Origin: Channallabes apus | Lineage: Eukaryota > Chordata > Actinopteri > Siluriformes > Clariidae | Direction: 5' to 3' | DNA length: 64,000 nucleotides | Assembly (NCBI GenBank): GCA_030522415.1 | Contig: CM060108.1 | Location: forward strand, 39,168,756-39,232,755 | Shown here: in pieces, positions 11,193 to 23,892 of the stretch | Layout of the letters: each line of letters starts with the position of its first letter | Position numbering within the stretch: the first letter of the stretch is position 1 | The notes under the pieces: model-generated | Told to the model about the DNA's origin: nothing | What the model saw: only the letters and a program-made list of their open reading frames with translations | Databases searched by the model: none | Translations under genes and position numbers: made by a program

Positions 11193-11229
<37 letters not shown>

Positions 11230-11257
11230 AACACGCATGCATGCACGCACTTTCTCT

Positions 11258-11292
<35 letters not shown>

Positions 11293-12102
11293 TTTTTCTC
11301 TCCTGTCAACACAAACACACGGCAATAAATAAAGTAAATAAAGAGCTACAGGTGAGAAGCGTTAGATGTTTCCTGGCCCGTGTTCAGTAGATGAGGAGAT
11401 TTAGACCTGATGATGTCACAGCTACATGTGGACTACAGGGACTTTGGTGTCTGACTTTGATTGATTACAGTTTTCTATGCCACGTTCACTGAGACGTAAC
11501 TGATGCCAGTGTTGGGCGTCTCTGAGCTCCTGTAGGTGAAAGAGGACAGTTCGAGTTTCCTCTGAGTGACTTCACTAACTAGTGAGAGGGAATAAACACT
11601 GAGGAAAAGTGAAGCAACGATGGGTTTAAAAAGAAAAACACTTTCCACTTTAATAAACTGCTATTAAACAGTGAGATTACAAACACTGGGATTCTGGGAA
11701 AGTTGTGTGTGAATGTTTTGCTCAGAATGGAATTTACCAAAAACACAATCATGTCTCAGTTACACTCAGTTCTAGTCCTGAACTTAAACCAGCTTTTCTT
11801 TCATGATGTCACTCAAGTCATGAGCAGCGTTCATCTGTTCAACATGTCAGACTTTCAACATCAGTGTTTTAAATAGTGACCTACTGCATTTTATTTAAAA
11901 CATAATAAACATATCATTTTTAACTGGAATCATTTTAATTTTATCCCTTTTGTGTTTAAATTATTATTCGTTTAAAAAAGGTGGAATTTAGGTCTAAATA
12001 AGTGAAAACACACAAATCAGGTAAATGTGTAAGTGTTGGTCAGGTAGTGATGAGAAGTTTACCTGTGCATTTACATTTTCTGCAGCACATGATCATCATC
12101 AC

Positions 12103-12140
<38 letters not shown>

Positions 12141-12404
12141 TGATTGTCGAGATCTCCACCATGATTTCTCAGTATAAGAAGACGAGACCTTGAGGCCTGA
12201 ATAGAGTTTTATTTTATATATGAACACAGATGTGTAGATTTAACACAATGTTTATAATCATCATGTGTAAAGGAAAACTATCAGTAAACACAGAGAGATT
12301 TACACCTCAGTTTAATCAGGAATTTCATCATGACCACATCGTGTTAAATACAGATTGTATAGGAGACGTACGGTGGCCCAGAAGGTCAAGACACATCTCT
12401 CTCT

Positions 12405-12438
<34 letters not shown>

Positions 12439-12883
12439 CCGCTCTGTTACATGTCTGTGTCTGTAAGGTGGCGACACGACACTGATTTATTCACTTTTAG
12501 ACAAAACAAGTTTAAAAAATATTATTTCTAAAGTTTCCCAATATGTCTTTCAGTAAAGATTTGCATTTTATGTTCTTGGTTCCCAAAATAATTTGTACTT
12601 CATACACACATTAAGATAAATTGATCTAGAGAGATTAGAGAGTTACATCATCACATAGCAGTTATTTTCTGAATCTCACTTTGATATTATTGATGTTTTA
12701 CATTTAATATCTCTACAGATTTTCATCCTCATCATTTAAATAACTTAAACATTCATAAACAATGTGACTTTAGTCCTGATGTGTTTAGTGTCGTGACTGA
12801 GAGAGTAATAGTGTTTTACTGTAGAGGTGATTTGTGTAGTAAAGACTACTTCACATTCTCATACTGTATTTAATCTCTAACAG
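10677..12883 (+). other. Intron between Ig exons A1 and B1
   Basis: No coding exon was found. It holds (AC)n at about 11198-11224, (CT)n at about 11259-11290, (AAT)n at about 12106-12140 and (GT)n at about 12407-12437. From about 11810 it is paralogous to the intron at 54115-55391, for example TTCATCTGTTCAACATGTCA, CTCAGTATAAGAAGACGAGA and AGATTTACACCTCAGTTTAA. Part of it is also shared with 27135-27320. Confidence 0.75.
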
Positions 12884-13156
12884 AAAAACCTCAACCTGTG
12901 ATCACATCAAGTCCTGAAGGAGACGTCCTGACAGGAAACCCAGTGACTCTGACCTGTACACTGACACCACAGTCTACTGGATGGAAGTTTTACTGGATTA
13001 AAGGCGGCCAACAGCTTAACGCGGTGCCTGAAACATATTCCTACACCCTCAGCCCAGTTAGTGTCTCTGATGGAGGTCAGTACAGATGCTATGCTAGAAG
13101 AGGAAACCCAGAGTATGACACACACTCCAGTGATCATCTCCCGTTAGTAGTTACTG
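12884..13156 (+). CDS. Ig-domain exon, type B1 (LITR/FCRL-like receptor)
   Basis: This 273-nt exon encodes one Ig-like domain of about 91 residues. The acceptor is CTCTAACAG|AA and the donor ACTG|GTGAGT, both phase 1. The domain opens EKPQPVITSSPEGDVLTG. The first cysteine is in VTLTCTL, the core tryptophans in GWKFYWIKGG and the second cysteine in DGGQYRCYARRG. It ends with the type B signature (here THSSDHLPLVV rather than YTHYSDALWVNV, the most divergent of the type B exons). It would splice in frame with exon A1. Family assignment is by similarity to fish LITR/FCRL domains remembered, not searched. Confidence 0.85.
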
Positions 13157-13957
13157 GTGAGTAAGAGACTTTCTCTCATGTGATTCTGTACAACACTGAA
13201 CATATAAACACCATGTGATCAGCATCACAATACAGTAACATTTACACAGTTAGACACAGAGAAGTGTTTCCTGTAGATGATTGTATTAAAGTTAAAGAGA
13301 GACAGTGTGAGCACGGCTGAGCAGCGCCGGTGTGAGCTGAGCTGGAAATCAAGTGGAACAATACCAGTTTAGATTTAGTGGAAAATGTCACAAAAACCTG
13401 TAAAACTCTTTTAATAAGCTGCTGAGAGGCTGTTTAATGGTCTTCATAAAGTTACTGCTTCAGAAACATCACCATGTTCGAGTGGAGAGTCTGAGTGTGA
13501 ATGAGTGAAGAGGACGAGGCTCGAGATTTTATACTGAAACACTGAGTGTAACAGACTGTAGAGTCTGAGAGAGTGAGAGAGAGATTAGAGAGTGTGTGAG
13601 GAGGTAGTGAATCATAACAGGTGTGTGTGTGTGTGTGTGTGTGTGTGCGTTCAGACATATGCATACAGACACTTATTAAGTTATTAACCATACACTATAT
13701 ACACTATACTTATTTTTAAAAAATCTAAGATGTACATTATGTACAAATAGTAAAATATTTCACCAGATTTAGATCAGAATAAAAATCAGAGTGTTAAGAT
13801 CATCTCTCTTACATAACATGTGTGACTGGTGGAAAATGTTTCGCATTTACTGAGCTGTCCAATCAGGAAGCATATGCAAGTTAGCAATGTTGTTTTTTTT
13901 GTGTGAGATTAAACCTGATTTGTGACAGAGAGATTAGAGAGTCAGTGTCTATAAGGA
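13157..13957 (+). other. Intron with conserved post-B block and (GT)n
   Basis: There is no exon. The AGCATCACAATACAGTAACA stretch near 13222 is the empty counterpart of the hAT insertion at 27674-28532. The block 13478-13600 (GAGTGGAGAGTCTGAGTGTG ... AACACTGAGTGTAACAGACT) is nearly identical to 51540-51650. (GT)n lies at about 13620-13647. Confidence 0.7.
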
Positions 13958-14251
13958 GGCAGTACAGTGGTGTAGTGGTTAACACTGTCACCTTGCACTT
14001 CCAGGGTCTGGGTTTGATTCCCGGCCAGGCTCGATTCCTGTTTCTGTGTGCATGGAGTTTACATGTTCTCCCCGTGCTTGGTGGGTTTCCTCCCATAGTC
14101 CAAAAACCTGCTAATTGGCATTCTCAAATTTCCTGTTGTGTGTGTGTGTCCAGGGTGTACCCCGCCTCATACCCTACGTCTCCTGGGATCGGCTCCAGGT
14201 CCCCACAACCCTGAATATAGGATAAAGCAGTATAGAAGATGAGTGAGAGTG
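13958..14251 (+). mobile_element. SINE (Mermaid/V-SINE type) with 14-bp target duplication
   Basis: This is the same family as 238-586, more diverged. The head has GTGTAGTGGTTAACACTGTC and a B-box-like GGTTTGATTCC. The body has GTGCTTGGTGGGTTTCCTCC and the tail GATAAAGCAGTATAGAAGAT. The duplication AGTGTCTATAAGGA at 13944-13957 and 14252-14265 defines the ends. Confidence 0.87.
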
Positions 14252-14940
14252 AGTGTCTATAAGGACATATCAACTGATAACAGTTGTTTGTGTGTGTGTG
14301 TTTGTGTTTCTCGCACTAGGGTTGCCAACTCCCTGAAATGGAAATAATGAGCGTGGATGTTTTTGTTTTTTTTCTGTCTGGGTGGTGTTATGATATTGAA
14401 TATTTGTATTCTCTACTTTGCTTGTGTCTCTGCTGCTGGTGGGATGGGGTGTGTCTTCTCTTAATGTTTCAGGTTCTACCCACTTCAGTGCGCCACTTCC
14501 TGAAACTGATTGGTTGACCACCTACTGCTTGACGATTGGTTAAACAGGAGACCCAGAGTCTCACTTAATCCCCTACAGACGACAGTCATGAAGACCATGT
14601 GTTTGCTTATGGCTTATTCTATGATTGTTATGAAAATGATACTGTGTTTGACCCCTTGCTACGTTTTCTGACTACGCTTTCATTTCCCCTTTCTGATGAT
14701 TGCTTGATATTTGACAGACTTTCCCATGTGCAGTTTGATCATTTGCTTGTTTTGTATTCGTCCTTCTTTGGTTTTGGTTGCTTTGTTTTGTAAATACATT
14801 TTGTATATTTTTGTATATAATTCTGTATTTAGTGACTCAGTGGGACGTGAACACCATTTTCTTTATGCTTTGTTTCTCTCCTGGTTTTGTGGTTAGTAGG
14901 GGAGTAAGGGTAGTATGTTGTAGTCCATAAAAGTTAAAGA
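14252..14940. other. Non-coding stretch, possible decayed gypsy LTR/leader
   Basis: Poly-T rich sequence lies directly upstream of a gypsy coding relic. It could be that element's 5' LTR (GTTATGATATTGAATATTTG onward), but no matching 3' LTR was found near 17 kb. ORFs here show no recognisable protein. Confidence 0.35.
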
Positions 14941-17050
14941 TGACTTATTGTTACTTGCTGATTTTTAATGGATTTCAGTGTCACAGAGTGCTACTACACG
15001 CGATGTTAAGAAGCTGATATATGTTGAGCTGCTTGAACAGCGCACCATTCTTGTGCAGTCCAAGGCTGGTGTTGCACCACACTGAGGTGATCCGGGAGAT
15101 TTGGCTGTGGTTGAGGCTGGCGCCAGGTCCAAAGATCCCACACGCATAGATCCCATAGCTCGCGCTACAGTTAAAACAACTAGACTTAGAGTTACAGTGA
15201 GTTAACATCAGTATAAAGCTCAGCAGCTACAGTTCCAAACCTTGGAGCTGGAAACTAAAAGGAGATAAGGCTGAAAGAGCTGGAGTTAGCCCCGAGGTTT
15301 AGTCCTGCTTCCAGTGCACCTGTGTCTCCTGTACCTGTTCTCGTCTGTACCTGTATCTGAGTTATCGCCTGTGAGCGCGTCTAAGAATGATAATGAGTCT
15401 CACGTATGCTTCTATTGTCTTGAACCTGGACATTTCATCGCTACCTGTCCCACATTAACGTGGAAGAACCGGCGGAAAGCACAGAACACTAAGAGTGTGG
15501 CTTTAGTACGTGTACCACCACAGCATGGTGGAAGTTCATTTTGCTTTCATCAGTGGATGAAATTCTGGATTCTTTTATTCTGGATGGAGTGATTTCACTT
15601 TCTGATACAGACTCTGAGTCTAAGCCACTACGTATCCTGAGAGATACCGGAGCCGCTCAGTCATTTATATTGGAAGGTGTCTCGCCTTTATCTGACCAGT
15701 TTAGTTGTGGTGCAGATGTTTTAGTTCAGGGTATTGAACTTGGTGTGGTGAAGCTCCATTACATACAATTTATCTTCACTGTGATATAGTGTCTGGCTTT
15801 GTTCAGGTTGTAGTCCATCCTCAGTTGCCAGTTAAAGGATTTTCACTTACTGTATTTCGGGTAATGATTTAGCTGGTGATAAGGTTTTTCACTTGCCTGT
15901 TGTAACCGACGTTCCTGAGATGAATGAAAGTGACGTCACATGAGTTTCCATCTGTTTTTAGTACCTGTGTGGCGACGCACTCAGGCTTGTATAATGAAGA
16001 ATGCTGACCATCTTTCAGATTTGTTTACGTGTAGTGACAATCCAGTGTCTGAAGATGAGAATTTGTCCCCCAGTGTGTTACAGTATTAAATCTGTTTAAA
16101 GGTTACTGGTAAGTTCCTCTCACACCACGTGCATCTGGAATCTCTGCCTTCATTATCCGGGACAGTTTCCATCAGTATACCGTGATGGCATTAGCCAATA
16201 GAAATGCACCTGACACATTTCAGCGTCTGATGACGCAGGTTCTTGGTGATGTGGTAGTATGTTCTGATACTTCGCATGCACATGTTCGTACTGTGTATTT
16301 TCTCACCTTCAGAAAGCTTCTTTAACATTAAACTTAGCAAAATGTAAATTTGGTCATGACACCATTGTGTACCTTAATAAACAGGTAGGATTAGGTACAG
16401 TTCACCCACTAGGTGCCACATTTAAGGCAACTGTTACACAAAACAAAAAGAGAGCTTGGACGCTTTCTCGGCATGGCAGGCTAGTACAGAAGCTTTTGAA
16501 AGTTTTTTTCTCTGGTGTTATTTTGCCTCTCACATCCTCCATAACTCGGTCCCTTTTGTGATGTCTCCTAGTCGTGAAGTGGTGTTTGAGTCTCCTAAAT
16601 CACTTTTATGTAGCGCACCTGTCTTTTTCGAGGCCTTTCAAACTTGAGGTGGACAAGAAGTTTAGCAATGTAAATGTTGAAGTGTAAGCAGAACCCCTCG
16701 CACTTCTACTTGCACATTTGAAGTTTACATTGGTTCCAGTACTGACCCCGTTTTTACTGTTTTTACAGATCATAACCCCTATTTCTTTTCCATCACATGT
16801 CAAACAGCAACGTCTCATGAGATGGTGTTTAATCGTGCAAGGTTTTAACATGAACATTAGAAAGGGTCTGAAAATGTCATGGCTGACTCATTATTTAGGT
16901 GCCATGATGATTATAGTTGTGAACAGGAAGTTCGCTATTAAAGGAGGTGGTTTTACGATATTGGATATATATATATATTTGTCTGAGGGGCCTGAGTGCT
17001 TGATCACCTTTTTCAGAAGTTTGGAGAACCTGAATAGAGGTGTGTGTGCT
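14941..17050 (+). pseudogene. Ty3/gypsy retrotransposon Gag-Pol relic
   Basis: A decayed retrotransposon is readable only in pieces. At 15407-15448 a perfect CCHC zinc knuckle of the nucleocapsid is seen (C-x2-C-x4-H-x4-C, CFYCLEPGHFIATC). At about 15630-15670 an aspartic-protease active site reads LRDTGAAQSFI. At about 16200-16400 reverse-transcriptase pieces read RNAPDTFQRLMTQVLGDVVV and LAKCKFGHDTIVYL. The segment between LGDV and VVCSD appears to lack the YxDD active-site residues found in related elements. Further downstream only scraps remain. Multiple frameshifts and stops are present. Ends are approximate, and no LTR pair or target duplication was identified. Confidence 0.75.
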
Positions 17051-17139
17051 AGAATTAACATAACAAAGATGTGGTGTGAGTAGTGGAGATGAGGGCGGGG
17101 ACAGGGACAGTGCAAAGTCTTTATGAAAAATATGTTTGA

Positions 17140-17570
17140 GTTGTAATGAATAAATTATGAAAAATAGTCAGTTAAATTATTTTTAAGCCCCTGCACTGGA
17201 TTGAAAAAGAGAAGCAATATCTACATTATAAAAAAGTAAATAAAGTTTGTAGAAAAAAACTGTTTTATAATGAAGTGTTTGCTGTTAAACGATGCTCTTT
17301 GTTTTGTCTTTTTCAGTGAAATTAAATGGGATTCATTGTACCATAATCAACAACTGCACATCAATCTGTTAAAACAATCAGTTTAATAGCAACATGGTCG
17401 GGTTAATTATCAGAGAAAGACAGATTTACTGATTAAATTAGTGTACGAGAGCAAACACACTGTAGTTAAAACACAGATAGTGTAGAAGATGTGAATTGTC
17501 AGTACAGTGAGATGATTATTTAGTGTCGAGTCTGTATTTAAAATTGTGATCTACATTTACTTCATCAGTA
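17140..17570 (+). repeat. Duplicated block upstream of type A exon (copy 2, interrupted)
   Basis: This block is collinear with 9835-10255 (AATATCTACATTATAAAAAA, AACATGGTCGGGTTAATTAT, GTGTCGAGTCTGTATTTAAA). It stops at TTCATCAGTA and resumes at 24763 with GTGATTGTTGTGTGACAGAG. Confidence 0.88.
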
Positions 17571-18055
17571 CCCAGATAGCAAGGTGACATTGATTCAATG
17601 TTGAAATTTCATCAGAATCACCATTTTGGTTGAGGTTGATTTTTCAATGCTAAATAATGTTGAATCAATGTTGATAATTCAATGCTTTTCAGTGTTGAAA
17701 AGACAAACATTGAATCAATGTTGATTTTTGGTTTATTTGACCGTAAGTTTTGTGTATTTACCTTGCTGTCTAGTTTACTCACTTGAGAGCTTAATTCATG
17801 TTTGCCGTTCAAAAGTATTCAATTTTCGGCTCGCATTTAACATCGGAGGGTGTTTTTACACTGTCGCCACGTCATTATAATACACTCTACAGGCATGAGA
17901 ATTCAATATGTTGTAGTCTGGAAGTTCCTGCCACTCACGGTGAAAGAATTTTGGCGATGCGACCTACGGTATTCTGTTGGGAAGCATTTGTTTGAGACCT
18001 TAGTTTCTGTTTCCCGTTGTCTGTGTCTGACCCAGAGCAGTGTGCGTGCCCCACA

Positions 18056-18480
18056 TGGAAAGAACCTATATGAGGATATATGCGCATATATGAAACCTAT
18101 ATGCAGTATATATGCGCATATAACCGCACATATATGGGGCCAGGGGTAGCTCAGTGGTTAAGGCATTGGACTAAGGTTCAAACCCCACAACCACCAAGTT
18201 GCCACTGTTGGGCCCTTGAGCAAGGCCCTTAACCCTCAACTGCTCAGATGTATAATGAGATAAAAATGTAAGTCGCTCTGGATAAGAGCGTCTGCCAAAT
18301 GCCTAAATGTAAATGTACATATGAGGATATATGAGCATATATGAAACCTATATGCAGTATATATGCACATATATGATAATATATATGCTGCATATATGCG
18401 TATATATGCTGCATATATGCGTATATATGCCACATGTAGGCAACATTGAGGTGCATATATGTGCATATACAGGCCATATA
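18056..18480. repeat. ATATG/GCATAT-rich palindromic tract
   Basis: Dense short palindromes of the form ATATGCGCATATATG, GAGGATATATG and CTGCATATATGCGTATATAT occur here. The tract is interrupted by a SINE. A similar tract is at 37610-37990, preceded by the same GGAAAGAACCTATAT phrase. It is AT-rich with strong hairpin potential. ORFs through it are low-complexity artefacts. Confidence 0.8.
18132..18313 (+). mobile_element. tRNA-derived SINE with L2-type tail (second family, copy 1)
   Basis: The head GGCCAGGGGTAGCTCAGTGG carries an A box and the B box region is GGTTCAAACCCC. The 3' end GTCGCTCTGGATAAGAGCGT followed by CTGCCAAATG is the common fish LINE-derived SINE tail. The same element appears at 39484-39660. 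Confidence 0.85.
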
Positions 18481-19074
18481 GGTCTCCTGTATTGCTTCTT
18501 TATATCCACATATAAGCCCTACTGTATATGTACATACAAGATATGTCTCCTATGGCAGGATCTGGTCATTTTAGCTCATATCTCACTTTGGCAACTGTCA
18601 TACATGATGCCTAGCTCATATTTTCTATTATCAAGGCAATAACTAAGAACTAACAAAAAAAATGCAAAAAACTAATCCTAATTGGCCACATGCAGTATAT
18701 GAGGATATATGCACATATATGAAACCTCAGTCTCCGTGAAAATCTTTTTGAAACACGTCACTAAAATGAACTGAAATGAGAAATATATCTATATAAAGCT
18801 TAAAGTGTCTACTTTTAAATGATGCAAGTCACACTGAAAACAAATATTCTCAGTTTATGTAATCCGTATGAAACCAAGGAGAGGCACAGAATTTCGGGCA
18901 TACTTATATGCTAATGACCTGAGGCAGGACACGCCCACACGCCAATCACACGGAAATCAGTCCGGGTAATTTACATACTAGACCACGCCCCCGGACACCG
19001 GCATGAAAAAACGAACACAGAGAGACAGGTTTGAAAATACTCCGATTCAGTGAGTTTTCAGCATGTTTTGGAAG

Positions 19075-20290
19075 ATGGCACGCGCTTACACATCCGAGGA
19101 AACTCTTCAGAATGTTCTGGAAAGTTTACATTTACCTCAGAAGAAGATTGTGTGACTCCGACGACGAACGGGAGCATTTTGAACAGAGAATAGACCCATG
19201 CTACACTGGGTAAGTTATTAAGTCTTATATAACTCTTATTCTGATAATATTAAACTAATATTAGTAAATATTTTCCTCACTACAGCTAGCTCTTGTCAGC
19301 TTGTGTGACACATTGGCTTTCAATGCCATTTATATAGTTTAGGTAAATCATGCTAGCATGCTGCCTCATGTAGCACAAACATGATATTTCCCGGTGGCTA
19401 AGCTAATGCCTTATGGAGTTTACAGATGTTTATATTCACCTTGTTTTGGATAGCTTTAGATTATGGTTGCTAATGTGTATTTGGCTCCATTTTGGTTAGC
19501 TTATAACACTGCTATCAGTAATGTTATTTAGCACAAACAAGCAAGTTGCAGGTGGCTAAAATACTGCCTTATGTAGCTAAGTGATGCTTATGAATATTTC
19601 TTTGGTGTAAATGTATATAATCCCTTTTGTTTAGCGTGTATTTAGAAATACCTGATAAGATGTAATTGTTTAGAATGTGTTCAATATGTGTGTAATGTCC
19701 AGTGGATGGTGTTTTTTAAAACTCAAATTGAATTATGGCAGCAGTGTGTAGTATTATCTATCACCATCATTGATGCTGTCATGTGACCTACAGAAGAGAG
19801 GTGTATATTTTTCATGTTGAGGTGTGGATACATTTTTGGTCATCTCTGTACTGTATATATTGTGCATCCATATTAATTGCACATCCATTTACTCTGAACA
19901 GTATAGGTTAACATTTTTTTATTTATTTGTTTTTAGGAATGTGTCTGCATCACCCTTGCCTTCACCAGCCCCTCACATCAGGACACGCAAGCTCCGTTCA
20001 GATGGACCTCTTGTATTTGTGAAGTGGATGGACACACGAGAAGTATCTACCTGTTCTACCATCCATTCTGCTTTACAGTAGACGCGGTGAAGATGAGGGT
20101 GAAATTACAAGGTACATGGACTACAAAGACATTTCCATGTCCTGTGACTGCGTACAACCAGCACATGGGGAGTTGATCACTCTGATCAGCTATTACAATA
20201 CTATACTACACAGCACAAAACAATGAAGCCGTACAGAAATATTTCTCTACACTGCTTGGACATTGCTCCCACCAATGCTTACCCTGCATG
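19075..20290 (+). pseudogene. piggyBac-type transposase remnant
   Basis: The first piece, at 19075-19209, reads MARAYTSEETLQNVLE followed by an acidic stretch (SDDEREHFEQ) and a splice donor GG|GTAAGTT. This resembles the N-terminus of piggyBac-like transposases. After an acceptor TTTTTAG|GA at 19936 the sequence jumps to C-terminal motifs: LVFVKWMDTREVSTCSTIH, then CPVTAYNQHMGS, then YRNISLHCLDIAPTNAY (compare the W-x-D-x-R-x-V and YN-x2-MGGVD-x-SDQ motifs of the family). The middle, with the catalytic aspartates, is missing and frameshifts occur near 20175. It is an internally deleted, dead copy. Family recognition is from motif memory. Confidence 0.65.
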
Positions 20291-20583
20291 TATGTTTTGT
20301 ACAGTTTTTTTTTTTTATCTTGCACTGTTTTACTCTGAATGTCCGTCTTTTTTCAGTTTTTATTTTGTACTGTTCCTGTTGCAGTTTTACCCTGCATGTA
20401 AACAAATGTCCAGATTATCATTAATCTGCATTTATACATAAAATCCTATTAACTATTGGGAAGCTAAACATAAGAATCAGTATGAAACATGAAAAGTTTC
20501 TAAAAGTTGCCAATAAATTAATATTGTGATGTGAAATAATTTTTCAAATTGAAGTTATAAAGGGCTCTGGGGTGTTTTGCCAG

Positions 20584-20686
20584 GCAGAAGCGTGGAGAGC
20601 AGCCCGCCTTGCCACCTCTGCTACTGCCATGGTACGGAATCTGCTGCTGGGCACCTTCGACTTGGAGACTTGACCAAATTAAAAAG
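20584..20686 (+). pseudogene. BEN-domain-like exon
   Basis: Between a TTTTGCCAG acceptor and an AAAAG|GTAGCC donor lies a frame reading AEAWRAARLATSATAMVRNL then LLGTFDLET, resembling the first helices of BEN DNA-binding domains. A TGA near the 3' end breaks the frame. A second copy is inverted at 38520-38610. Such exons occur in some DNA-transposon-linked genes. The assignment is tentative. Confidence 0.45.
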
Positions 20687-22180
20687 GTAGCCATTATTGG
20701 TGAGTAAATGCATAATGCGTTGAGAAGGGAAAACAAAATATTTAAGACTTTATAAGTTCACCACTTTAACCATAACCTACTTGTATCAATGTTTATTAGC
20801 CATCAATGGAGACTGCATAAGGTAGAGCACCCATTATTGTTACTGTATCTGCTTGGGACCTATAATACTAATTCATCACTTGCTCACTTCTTAATCCTAC
20901 CTTTCCTTTTCTAAAGCCACATTATATTGCGCTGTAAGGTGTGTAGTCCTCTATTTTGTAGAACATATAGTGTTGCACATAACCTCGTGGCACTAATTGT
21001 TGTTGTCTGAAGTTTTAATAAATAATCATAATGCTGTCAAAAATAATGTCATAAATAGATTTTCTTTATCAATTAACTTCTATTAATTAAATAAAATTTT
21101 TAATGTAAATTTTTAAAGTTTAATGGAATGGCTGTGTGAAAGATGCTGAAGCTGACGTGCCAATAGTCTTTTATATTAATGTTGGTCGGAAGCCTGTGTA
21201 ATGATGTAGTTTCGACATCTATCGACTGAACAGCGTTTTTTCGACTTGTTTTCATGTTATTGTTGTTCAGCAATGGCATGGACGTGATGTTTTGGCAAAA
21301 GAAGGGTGGGATGGTGGTTGATGGTGACTGAAAGCGATGACTGAGTAGATTGGACGTCACAGCAGCTCGTGAAAAGGCAGAGCTACTTTATGCAAGCTGT
21401 GTGCATTCTACTGTGAATTGACTGTTTTGAAACTTATATGGTAGTTACATAGCCCCTAGACCTCAGTTACCATGAAAAAAGCCATGAAATTTCAGTTTTG
21501 ACCATATGGGATCTTAAACAAGGACGTCATCTTTTTTTAATTATTGTTTGTTCGGGGAGGAATTATAGACCACAATGTCAGCATGATCTTGCGTTGTTTC
21601 CTTATCACTTCTTGTGTGCGTTTGGCTGTAGCTTGCACACCAGACAGAGTTGTTGGCGATTCATCCTATTGTAAAGTCATGCAGTGTGTAATCTCCTGTC
21701 GCCAATTCATTGTGCAGTGTGAACACAGCAGCAACTAAATGCTACCACAGATAGTACAGTGTGAAAACAATGGTGATCCGATGACTTTGAAAATCATGCA
21801 GTGTGAGTTTGAGGAGAAGGTAAAAAGCAATGCAAAACAAATAATGTACAGTTTATGTTGTCATTACTTTGCTCTCAAACTAAATGCAATGTAATAATAG
21901 GCGTTATTTAATAACATTAACAGTGCAGCATGCATCTAACTCTGGGTAAAAAGCTTATAATAAAATCACCAAAATAAGTCTTCACGTTAAGAATAAATAT
22001 GCAAACAGTACGGTATCTGAGCGTACGGATTGGAAATTTGTGCATACAGTTTGTTAATCCGTGGCCACGATTTGTTAAACTGAGGGAACAGTTTAAATAT
22101 TTGTGAGTGCGGGGGACAAATTGCAAAACCGTCGCCACGGATTGATTTTTTTAATTTATTTATTTATTTATTTGGTCCTA

Positions 22181-22211
<31 letters not shown>

Positions 22212-22311
22212 GCACATAAAAGACTACATTGTTACATTAAGTATATTTGTTTTCATAGCATTGAATATGTACATTGTAGGACAACATTTGCAGATTGTGA
22301 AATAACACATA
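20687..22311. other. Non-coding interior of the 7.2-kb element
   Basis: The part 20687-21030 is shared with the inverted copy at 38290-38500. The rest is AT-rich, with a long poly-T at about 22182-22210, and no supported gene. Confidence 0.55.
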
Positions 22312-23689
22312 CAGGTCCTTCTCAAAAAATTAGCATATTGTGATAAAGTTCATTATTTTCTGTAATGTACTGATAAACATTAGACTTTCATATATTTTAG
22401 ATTCATTACACACAACTGAAGTAGTTCAAGCCTTTTATTGTTTTAATATTGATGATTGTGGCATACAGCTCATGAAAACCCCAAATCCCTATCTCAAAAA
22501 ATTAGCATATCATGAAAAGGTTCTCTAAATGAGCTATTAACCTAATCATCTGAATCAACTAATTATCTATAAACACCTACAAAAGATTCCTGAGGCTTTT
22601 AAAAACTCCCAGCCTGGTTCATTACTCAAAACCGCAATCATGGGTAAGACTGCCGACCTGACTGCTGTCCAGAAGGCCATCATTGACACCCTCAAGCAAG
22701 AGGGTAAGACACAGACATTTCTGAACGAATAGGCTGTTCCCAGAGTGCTGTATCAAGGCACCTCAGTGGGAAGTCTGTGGGAAGGAAAAAGTGTGGCAGA
22801 AAACGCTGCACAACGAGAAGAGGTGACCGGGCCCTGAGGAAGATTGTGGAGAAGGACCGATTCCAGACCTTGGGGGACCTGCGGAAGCAGTGGACTGAGT
22901 CTGGAGTAGAAACATCCAGAGCCACCGTGTACAGGCGTGTGCAGGAAATGGGCTACAGGTTGCAAATTTTGCTTGTCATTTGGAAATCAAGGTGCCAGAG
23001 TCTGGAGGAAGACTGGGGAGAGGGAAATGCCAAAATGCCTGAAGTCCAGTGTCAAGTACCCACAGTCAGTGATGGTCTGGGGTGCCATGTCAGCTGCTGG
23101 GGTTGGTCCACTGTGTTTTATTAAGGGCAGGGTCAATGCAGCTAGCTATCAGGACATTTTGGAGCACTTCATGCTTCCATCTGCTGAAAAGCTTTATGGA
23201 GATGAAGATTTCATTTTTCAGCACGACCTGGCACCTGCTCACAGAGCCAAAACCACTGGTAAATGGTTTACTGACCATGGTATTACTGTGCTCAATTGGC
23301 CTGCCAACTCTCCTGACCTGAACCCCATAGAGAATCTGTGGGATATTGTGAAGAGAAAATTGAGAGACACAAGACACAAGTACCTGCAAAAGGATTCCCG
23401 ACCAAGTATTGAGTGCAGAACTGAACATAATTATATGAAGGTTGACTATTTTTGTATTAAAAACACTTTTCTTTTATTGGTCGGATGAAATATACAAATT
23501 TTTTGAGATAGGGATTTTGGGTTTTCATGAGCTGTATGCCACAATCATCAACATTAAAACAATAAAAGGCTTGAACTACTTCAGTTGTGTGTAATGAATC
23601 TAAAATATATGAAAGTCTAATGTTTATCAGTACATTACAGAAAATAATGAACTTTATCACAATATGCAAATTTTTTGAGAAGGGACCTG
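22312..23689 (+). mobile_element. Tc1-like transposon (family B, copy 1)
   Basis: The termini CAGGTCCTTCTCAAAAAATT (22312) and the complement ending 23689 are flanked by TA at 22310-22311 and 23690-23691. The inverted arms are about 200 bp and highly similar. The element is inserted in the 7.2-kb element. It contains one defective transposase. Confidence 0.92.
22640..23488 (+). pseudogene. Tc1-like transposase with catalytic-region deletion (family B)
   Basis: The start MGKTADLTAVQKAIIDTLKQ is followed by a small deletion and stop near 22729. The second HTH region (RKIVEKDRF, TSRATVYRRVQEMGYRL) then joins directly to SFGNQGARVWRK. In full-length relatives about 40 residues containing the first catalytic Asp (SDES-type motif) lie between, so that Asp is absent here. 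Later motifs remain: PQSVMVWGAMSAAGVG, FQHDLAPAHRAKTT (second D) and [11 protein letters not shown] (E). The usual C-terminal 50 residues are replaced by sequence running into the terminal repeat. Frameshifts also lie near 23000. The minus-strand copy at 40-44 kb has the same junctions. Confidence 0.85.
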
Positions 23690-23892
23690 TATATAAAAAA
23701 AAATCTAATGTGTGCATTGTATCTATGGAAGATTGTAGGACATTTCAAAACATATGTTGCATATCTGTACATTTGTAAAAGTCACATTTCCAAAAATTTA
23801 GGACCCACCTTCTGTCATTCATAAACAACTACCACTCCAAGTTTTTAGAGCATTGTATAGTTCTAACCTTTTGTTTGTTTTTCATTCTTTAG

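Noticed and set aside
14599..14896. Hydrophobic ORFs upstream of the gypsy relic
   Set aside because: T-rich sequence gives Phe/Leu-rich frames by chance; no start context, domain or splice structure supports a gene.
18331..18642. 103-codon frame rich in ICTYM repeats
   Set aside because: It arises from the ATATG palindromic repeats; no domain and no codon bias.
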